A DNA stretch of 18,964 nucleotides, taken from Methanoregula sp. UBA276 (GTDB lineage: Archaea; Halobacteriota; Methanomicrobia; Methanomicrobiales; Methanospirillaceae). The translations under genes were made by a program, and so were the position numbers. The notes below the pieces were generated by a model. That model had not been told where the DNA came from. It saw nothing but the letters and a program-made list of their open reading frames with translations, and made no database searches. The stretch covers positions 1 to 18,964 of the forward strand of contig DANA01000058.1 of assembly GCA_002508495.1 (NCBI GenBank). The letters run 5' to 3'. Of the stretch, positions 14,395 through 18,964 are shown piece by piece (the stretch's first letter is position 1; each line of letters starts with the position of its first letter).

Positions 14395-14569
14395 TGATGA
14401 GAAGAATGCATCAATGATACATCAGTGGTCTTCAAAGGAAAGGTGCCCGCCCGTATCTCCGGGGAGTCTCATCTGATGTTTGTTGGTACTGCACAGTTGG
14501 CATATTTTAATGATGCAACAGACCAGATGCCCGCCATCTTCTGCATGGCACACCTGCGTTGCAAAACCC

Positions 14570-14577
14570 TATATAAG
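14570..14577 (+). promoter_or_regulatory. TATA box of the TPR gene
   Basis: CTATATAA lies 35 to 28 bases before the ATG at 14605. With the usual archaeal spacing the transcript would begin within a few bases of the ATG, so the mRNA is probably leaderless. This supports the 14605 start over the open extension upstream. Confidence 0.55.
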
Positions 14578-14604
14578 ATTTTTGAAAAATATCGTAGAAT
14601 ACCA

Positions 14605-15027
14605 ATGACCACTGATATTCTCTCAGAAATAAGAATATCTGAAACAGCACACCCCGCCCGGATATCCGCCGAAGCACACAGCCATTACCGGCAGGCTTCG
14701 GAATTTTTGCACCAGGGAAAAACCGAGGATGCGTTACACTGCCTGATACAGGCCGTGGAAATTGCACCGGATTTTGCTGAAGCCCTGCATGAGACCGGCA
14801 ACTGCCTCCAGAATCTTGGCCGGTGCGAAGAAGCGAGTCTGTACTATTCCCGTGCACTCAAAGAGATTGGGGATCGCTTGTGTGAGATCGGCAGGTATGA
14901 AGAATCGGTGGGAAAGTACTGGGTTGCAATCCGGCGGTATGAGGAAGCGGGGGAGTTTTATGACCGGCGATCATCTCCGGCCCGGCTGAGTGCCAATCGG
15001 AAACCCAAAGAAAAACCCGCCGTGTGA
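14605..15027 (+). CDS. TPR-repeat protein, 140 aa
   Basis: A small tetratricopeptide-repeat protein, expected to act as a protein-protein interaction module in the cytoplasm. The repeats run from about residue 20 to 115. The clearest pair is AEAHSHYRQASEFLHQGKTED-type followed by FAEALHETGNCLQNLGRCEE, with further partial repeats CEIGRYEESVGKYWVAIRRY and YEEAGEFYD. The last part is a basic, proline-rich tail (KPKEKPAV). The start at 14605 is chosen from the TATA box spacing. Partner and function are unknown. It sits alone between the fdh operon and the signalling genes, with an oligo-T tract about 95 bases after the stop. Confidence 0.78.
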   Translation: MTTDILSEIRISETAHPARISAEAHSHYRQASEFLHQGKTEDALHCLIQAVEIAPDFAEALHETGNCLQNLGRCEEASLYYSRALKEIGDRLCEIGRYEESVGKYWVAIRRYEEAGEFYDRRSSPARLSANRKPKEKPAV

Positions 15028-15346
15028 GATCAGCGCAGGTCCTGGTGAAATAGGAAAATCAGGGGCGTGATCTTCCCGATCCGGAACCCATTATCCCCGG
15101 TACTTCAAGCGCTGCCCGCTCATTTTTTCAGAACCTGATACCGGGTAATTTCGTTCTGGCTGTATATTGTCCGGTTATGCATAAAAAACCGAATTTCTTT
15201 TTATAAAAGCCGGGTTCATAACGCACGATGGTATCGCTGATTATCTGTCATAAGAATTTAACATACCTCCAATATCAACGAAATATGCCTGAATCATGCA
15301 AATTCGCATGGCATATGTTTTTATAGCCACCTTCCGTTTTTTTTCT
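15028..15346. other. Spacer ahead of the HTH-PAS gene with promoter elements
   Basis: About 320 bases. It contains the oligo-T tract and hairpin noted nearby, and a short stem CGGTT (15172-15176) with AACCG (15187-15191). Two TATA-like boxes follow: TTTATAAA at 15200-15207 and TTTTTATAG at about 15317-15325. The first lies 28 bases before an ATG at 15228 that opens a 32-codon frame ending at 15326. That frame has no recognisable content and is probably just leader. Confidence 0.5.
15123..15128 (+). terminator. Oligo-T tract after the TPR gene
   Basis: Six T in a row lie about 95 bases after the TPR stop, followed by a possible hairpin CAGAAC (15129-15134) with GTTCTG (15153-15158). A plausible archaeal transcript end, weakly supported. 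Confidence 0.3.
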
Positions 15347-16750
15347 GTGAATGAACAGCTTGAGCCATTGAAGAAGATTCAGATCCTTCTTCGATCTCAT
15401 CGCAAAGGGCTGACAATAACCGATATATCCAAAAAACTCTCCCTCAACAGGAACTCTACTGCCAAGTATCTCGATATTCTCCTCATCTCCGGGGATGTTG
15501 CACTCAACTCCTATGGCCCGGCAAAGGTGTACACCTTTTCTCATAAAATGCCCCTGTCGGCAATGCTGAAATTTTCCGCTGACATCATCCTCCTTATCAA
15601 TAACAAGATGCGGGTTCTCGATGCCAATGAAAACGCAATCACGGTTCTTGGCATCCCCCGCCAGAGTCTTATCGGGAACCAGATCCAGGACATATGCTCC
15701 CCGCTCATAACCCGGCTCGCCATTCCCGAGATATTCGATGAGATCCAGGTAAAGGGGGAGATCCAGCGTGAGTTTTGCATAACCCTGGAGAATCAGGAGC
15801 GGCATTACCGGATGCGTCTTATCCCGACGGTATTTGACAATATGGAAGAGGGTGTGACGATCATCGGGGAAGACATCACAAAACAGATCCAGTTTGCAGA
15901 GTCCCTGATGATCTCCGAGATGCGGTATCGTGCCATTGTACAGGACCAGACAGATATCATCTGTCGCTGGCGGCCGGGCGGAGATATCACGTTCATCAAT
16001 GAATCACTGAGCCGGTTTATCGGCGTTCCCGGCGATTCCCTATCGGGAGAGAATATCCTGTCCTATACCCACCCGGATGACATCCCCATCTCAAAGGAAA
16101 GGATCACCTGCCTTACCCCCAGCACGCCGACAATCTCCTCAGATATCCGCCTTCTCGATAATAATGGGATATACCACTGGTACCAATGGAATACGCGGGG
16201 GATCTTTGACCATGCGGGTGCCTTGATAGAATGCCAATCGGTAGGGCGCGATATCAACACGGAACGGCAGCAGGCACAGCAGATACGGGAGAGTGAAGAG
16301 CGGTTCCGCATGATCACCGACCATTCCCCGTTCCCTATCTCCATTGTCGATGACGCCGGCAACTTCCTGTACCTGAATGAAAAATTTTCCGAACTTTTCG
16401 GGTACACTCTTGCAGATATTCCTACGGAAAGAGACTGGTACTACCTTGCATTTCCCGAACTGTATGAACCCCCGGAGGTTCTTCCGTCATTAAAAGATGA
16501 TGCCGGATATCCGCTTGCGCCCGAGATGAGCCCCTGTGTGCGGCTGGTCACCTGCAAAGACGGGACCGTCCGGCAGATCAACTTTTTTGAAGCTACCCTT
16601 AACTCTGGTGAAAAGTTTGTGGTATACGAAGATCTCACCCAGAAACAGGAAGCAAAACGACTCCAGTCCGTTCTTGCTACCATTGTGAACTCTTCAAACA
16701 ATCCTGTTGACCTGTACCGGAAACTCACCAGCCACTCCCCCCCGACATAA
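15347..16750 (+). CDS. Winged-helix plus three-PAS sensor protein without kinase domain
   Basis: Probably a cytoplasmic sensor-regulator. An N-terminal helix-turn-helix (about residues 1-60; LEPLKKIQILLRSHRKGLTI then TDISKKLSLNRNSTAKYLDI) is followed by three PAS domains, roughly at 70-185, 190-305 and 310-440. PAS hallmarks include NNKMRVLDANENAITVLG, GGDITFINESLSRFIGVPGD with a YTHPDD turn, and NFLYLNEKFSELFGYTL. No transmitter or other output domain follows: the protein stops about 20 residues into what would be a linker. I prefer the GTG at 15347, 27 bases after a TATA-like box, because the HTH starts there; an in-frame ATG at 15296 would add 17 residues. The last PAS is related to one in the next gene. 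A DNA-binding output through the HTH is inferred. Confidence 0.85.
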   Translation: MNEQLEPLKKIQILLRSHRKGLTITDISKKLSLNRNSTAKYLDILLISGDVALNSYGPAKVYTFSHKMPLSAMLKFSADIILLINNKMRVLDANENAITVLGIPRQSLIGNQIQDICSPLITRLAIPEIFDEIQVKGEIQREFCITLENQERHYRMRLIPTVFDNMEEGVTIIGEDITKQIQFAESLMISEMRYRAIVQDQTDIICRWRPGGDITFINESLSRFIGVPGDSLSGENILSYTHPDDIPISKERITCLTPSTPTISSDIRLLDNNGIYHWYQWNTRGIFDHAGALIECQSVGRDINTERQQAQQIRESEERFRMITDHSPFPISIVDDAGNFLYLNEKFSELFGYTLADIPTERDWYYLAFPELYEPPEVLPSLKDDAGYPLAPEMSPCVRLVTCKDGTVRQINFFEATLNSGEKFVVYEDLTQKQEAKRLQSVLATIVNSSNNPVDLYRKLTSHSPPT

Positions 16751-16774
16751 CTGCATGATACAAACGGTGCTTTC

Positions 16775-18247
16775 ATGAAGACACGAACCCAGAACAGCGA
16801 CGTCCCCGTCCTCATCGTTGAGGACAGCCGGACCCAGGCTGAGTACCTCGAGCACATTCTTGAAGGTGAAGGGTACCCTGTTGATATTGCAACGGATGGG
16901 AGCGAAGCTTTGGAAAAGATCAAACAGAAGCCTCCGAAGATTGTCCTGACTGACATCATTATGCCGGAGATGGACGGGTATGACCTCTGCCGCGCCATCA
17001 AACGAAATAAGGACTTATCCCACATCCCGGTCATCCTGGTCACGCAGCTCTTCGACCCGGCTGACCTGATGAAAGGCCTGGAGGCTGGAGCGGATAATAT
17101 CATCATCAAACCGTTTGAACCCGAGCATGTACTATCCCGGATTACCAGCACCCTGCAGTCACCGGTACGTCCGGATTCTGAGGGGACTGAGCCCACGCTC
17201 GAAGTTTCCCTTGAGGGCAAGACGCATCACATCCCGGCAAGCCACTTCCAGACTCCCGCAATCCTACTCTCAACCTACGAGCATGCACTCAGGAAAAACA
17301 CGGAATTGCAGGAAGCACATGACCGTCTTGCGGCCGAAAACGAGAACCTCCACCAGCGGATAGCGAACCTTGAGCAGGGGAGTGGAAAAAATGTGGTGCC
17401 AGGGAATTTTTCCGGGTCTGCACCCTTCCCTGCATCCGCTGGCACAGGTACGTACGGGCAATCCCAGACCATCACGGGGAGTGAAGAACGTTTCCGCAGG
17501 ATAGCTGAACTCTCTCCCATTCCCCTGTCGGTTATTGATGGTTCCCGTAATTTCCGGTTCCTGAATAAACAGTTCGAAGAACACTTCGGATATACCCTCA
17601 AGGATATTCCCACCGAGAAAGACTGGCTCGCAACAGCATTCCGGACCAGTGCCCGGTCAAAAAACTTAATCCTGATCTGGAAACAGGCGCTCGAATGTGC
17701 CGGGGATGAACCCCGATATAAATTTCCCATTACCGCAAAAGACGGCAGCGTCCGCCCGGTTGAGATCTATCCCCTTCCCCTGCCTGATGGTGAGGTGTTT
17801 GTCGTTTACCAGGACCTCCTTGATAAGAGGGAATCCAACCGGCTCCGCTCGGTCCTTGAATCGATTGTCAATTCTTCCAATGATGCCATCATCGGAAAAT
17901 CGCTTGATGGCACTATCATGAGCTGGAATAAGGCGGCAGAACGGTACTACGGCTATCTTGCAGAAGAGGTTACCGGAAAGTCCATTGACTGTATCGTCCC
18001 GCCGGAACTGCGCGAACAGCTCGCGCTCTTCTTAAAAAGGGTCGGAAATGGAGAGACCATCGACCGGTTTGATACAATACGGCTGAAAAAAGATGGATCG
18101 CGCATTGAGGTCTGTGTCACCCTGTCCCCGATACGGAATGATGACGGCCAGATAATCGGGATCTCAACGATCGCCCAGAATATTGCGGAACGAAAAAAGT
18201 ACGAAGTCAGCCGGATGTTCAACCAGCAGGTTCTTCATCGCAGGTAG
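16775..18247 (+). CDS. Response-regulator receiver plus two-PAS protein without kinase domain
   Basis: Two-component-type signalling protein, 490 residues. The receiver domain (about 10-128) has the acidic pair E16-D17 (LIVEDS), the phosphoacceptor D60 (LTDIIMPEMDGY), T90 (ILVTQL) and K112 (IIKPFEP), so phosphorylation should be possible. A coiled-coil-like segment (about 168-200, ELQEAHDRLAAENENLHQRI) leads to two PAS domains (about 235-360 and 372-480) ending IAQNIAERKKYEV. No histidine kinase, HD-GYP or DNA-binding module follows. It starts 24 nt after the HTH-PAS gene and is probably co-transcribed, and it shares a PAS-linker block (RLRSVLESIVNSSN against RLQSVLATIVNSSN). Its partner kinase is not in the window. 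Output by protein contact is a guess. Confidence 0.88.
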   Translation: MKTRTQNSDVPVLIVEDSRTQAEYLEHILEGEGYPVDIATDGSEALEKIKQKPPKIVLTDIIMPEMDGYDLCRAIKRNKDLSHIPVILVTQLFDPADLMKGLEAGADNIIIKPFEPEHVLSRITSTLQSPVRPDSEGTEPTLEVSLEGKTHHIPASHFQTPAILLSTYEHALRKNTELQEAHDRLAAENENLHQRIANLEQGSGKNVVPGNFSGSAPFPASAGTGTYGQSQTITGSEERFRRIAELSPIPLSVIDGSRNFRFLNKQFEEHFGYTLKDIPTEKDWLATAFRTSARSKNLILIWKQALECAGDEPRYKFPITAKDGSVRPVEIYPLPLPDGEVFVVYQDLLDKRESNRLRSVLESIVNSSNDAIIGKSLDGTIMSWNKAAERYYGYLAEEVTGKSIDCIVPPELREQLALFLKRVGNGETIDRFDTIRLKKDGSRIEVCVTLSPIRNDDGQIIGISTIAQNIAERKKYEVSRMFNQQVLHRR

Positions 18248-18305
18248 ATGGTATCCACCAGACTTTATACCCGGTGCTGTGGCAATCAGGGGGATACAGG
18301 AAAAA

Positions 18306-18350
18306 TCCCGCCGGGCATGGTGCCATAGAGCACTCTTTGCCCCAGCGGGA
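18306..18350 (+). ncRNA. Candidate structured RNA: three nested stems
   Basis: TCCCGC (18306-18311) pairs with GCGGGA (18345-18350), GGGCA (18313-18317) with TGCCC (18338-18342), and GTGC (18320-18323) with GCAC (18330-18333), around a 6-nt loop. In total 15 base pairs with small internal loops lie within 45 nt. It is 59 bases after the receiver-PAS stop, with no T run behind it. It may be a transcript-end structure, a repeat element or a small RNA; the structure reads almost equally well on both strands. No known family was recognised. Confidence 0.4.
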
Positions 18351-18440
18351 GGTTGAGAAGCAAGCCTGCCTGTAACCTCAAAAAGAAGATTGCCTATCTG
18401 GTATTGTAGGTGTGATATTGAATTTTTGTGATAGAGTCTG

Positions 18441-18836
18441 TTACGTGCTCAACCCGAACGTATCCGGAGAGATCTTAACCAGTGCTTCTTCGGCTGCGAC
18501 CTTTACGTAGCCGTTGTCGCGCTTGAGTACTTCCTGCAGGCTCTTGATTGCCTTAGGGTCGCCAAGTTTTCCGAGGGCCGATGCTGCTGCGAAACGAACA
18601 TCCTGTTCAGGATCTCGTAAGAGCGCAATTATGGAGTCGACAGAATTGCTGGCACCGATATTTGCCAGTGCATCTGCTGCAAGGTACCGGACCCAGCGGT
18701 CTTCATCGGCAAGTGCCTGCACGAGGAACTCGGAAGCCGGTTGTCCGAACTTCTCAAGATCCACGACGTTTTTCCACCGTTCAAGATTGTCCTTTTTTGC
18801 GAGGGCTGCAACGATATTCTGCATAGTTTTTCTCAT
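18441..18836 (-). CDS. HEAT-repeat (PBS-lyase-like) protein, 131 aa
   Basis: A small alpha-solenoid protein of the HEAT/PBS-lyase repeat type that is common in methanogens and used as a binding scaffold. Repeats span about residues 20-125; typical units are DRWVRYLAADALANIGA, DVRFAAASALGKLGDPKA and GYVKVAAEEALVKI. There is no catalytic motif, signal or membrane span. On the minus strand GGGGAGG lies directly before the first ATG (18836), which is too close for it. The in-frame ATG at 18824 (MQNIVAALAKK) has a 12-nt gap instead, so the true start may be 18824. A TATA-like TTCATTATA lies about 40 bases upstream. Its function is unknown and no link to the neighbouring signalling genes can be shown. 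Confidence 0.82.
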   Translation of the reverse strand: MRKTMQNIVAALAKKDNLERWKNVVDLEKFGQPASEFLVQALADEDRWVRYLAADALANIGASNSVDSIIALLRDPEQDVRFAAASALGKLGDPKAIKSLQEVLKRDNGYVKVAAEEALVKISPDTFGLST

Positions 18837-18964
18837 CCTCCCCGTCTGGGGTTGACAAAGAGTCCTTTTGGCAGTATAATGAATTTTTGCCAGTATCTAT
18901 TGCATGGCACATCTGAATGGCAGAAAAGGGTATACGGCGATAAACCTGCATGGCCCAAGAAACC
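18837..18964. other. Upstream region of the HEAT-repeat gene to window end
   Basis: Holds the probable minus-strand promoter (ATTATACTGCC near 18881-18871), flanked by an inverted pair TGGCA and TGCCA about 14 bases apart on the plus strand. No gene is evident up to the window edge. Confidence 0.35.

Larger units (their letters stand above)
14292..14604. other. Spacer between fdhB2 and the TPR gene
   Basis: About 310 bases holding the fdhB2 terminator, a 9-bp inverted repeat at 14373-14394 and the TATA box of the TPR gene. The TPR frame stays open back to 14425, but that extension shows no domain and contains the TATA box, so I treat it as non-coding. Confidence 0.55.

Noticed and set aside
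14425..14604. 60-codon N-terminal extension of the TPR gene
   Set aside because: No domain, and the CTATATAA box lies inside it at the right distance for a start at 14605.
15228..15326. 32-codon frame starting 28 bases after a strong TATA box (possible leaderless small protein)
   Set aside because: No recognisable content, and it overlaps the promoter zone of the HTH-PAS gene; more likely leader sequence.
16725..16750. C7 run at the end of the HTH-PAS gene suggesting a frameshift and lost PAS/kinase domain
   Set aside because: No other frame after the run continues into PAS or kinase sequence; the next gene starts 24 bases later.
1..18964. CRISPR arrays, tRNA/rRNA genes, intact insertion sequences
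   Set aside because: No regularly spaced repeats, cloverleaf-like segments or transposase with terminal repeats were seen by eye; a tRNA or covariance scan was not possible.

Overview
The window looks like chromosomal DNA of a methanogenic archaeon, most likely of the Methanomicrobiales (Methanoregula-like). This rests on two F420-type formate dehydrogenase operons (fdhAB), an archaeal WtpABC tungstate/molybdate transporter, an FmdE-family protein related to formylmethanofuran dehydrogenase, TATA-box promoters, some probably leaderless genes, and multi-PAS signalling proteins without kinase domains. I see no rRNA, tRNA, CRISPR array or intact insertion sequence.

Layout. Positions 1-2621 (minus) hold fdhA1-fdhB1, with fdhB1 cut by the left edge. 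Positions 2622-3191 are a spacer with promoter elements and one possible small membrane-protein gene. Positions 3192-6271 (minus) are wtpA-wtpB-wtpC. Upstream on the same strand lie two tandem paralogous small proteins that look like winged helices (6426-6764 and 6913-7257) and a 67-residue orphan (7342-7545). Divergent from these is a plus-strand amino-acid-kinase-fold gene (7677-8486) whose sequence matches the Mo/W storage protein (MosA/MosB) family. Then come a hypothetical protein (8857-9270), an FmdE-like protein (9374-10012, minus) and a zinc-ribbon protein (10091-10777, minus). The second formate dehydrogenase operon, fdhA2-fdhB2, is at 10969-14291 (plus). The right part holds a TPR protein (14605-15027), an HTH plus PAS sensor (15347-16750), a receiver plus PAS protein (16775-18247) and a HEAT-repeat protein (18441-18836, minus).

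How it fits together. About 14 kb is devoted to making and feeding molybdo/tungsto-enzymes. WtpABC would import the oxyanion, the MosA/B-like protein could store it, and FdhAB (and the methanogen's formylmethanofuran dehydrogenase, hinted at by the FmdE-like protein) use it in the pterin cofactor. The tandem winged-helix-like proteins are natural candidates for metal-responsive regulators, and an imperfect dyad overlapping the apparent wtpA promoter is a natural operator candidate; this link is inference. The two fdh operons share a 12-base element at the same distance from their TATA boxes, suggesting common control. fdhA2 also has a nested stem-loop just before its ribosome binding site.

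The most notable points are the storage-protein homologue inside a tungstate-uptake/formate-dehydrogenase neighbourhood of a methanogen, the unexplained small proteins around it, the shared fdh promoter element, and two structured-RNA candidates (10908-10951 and 18306-18350).
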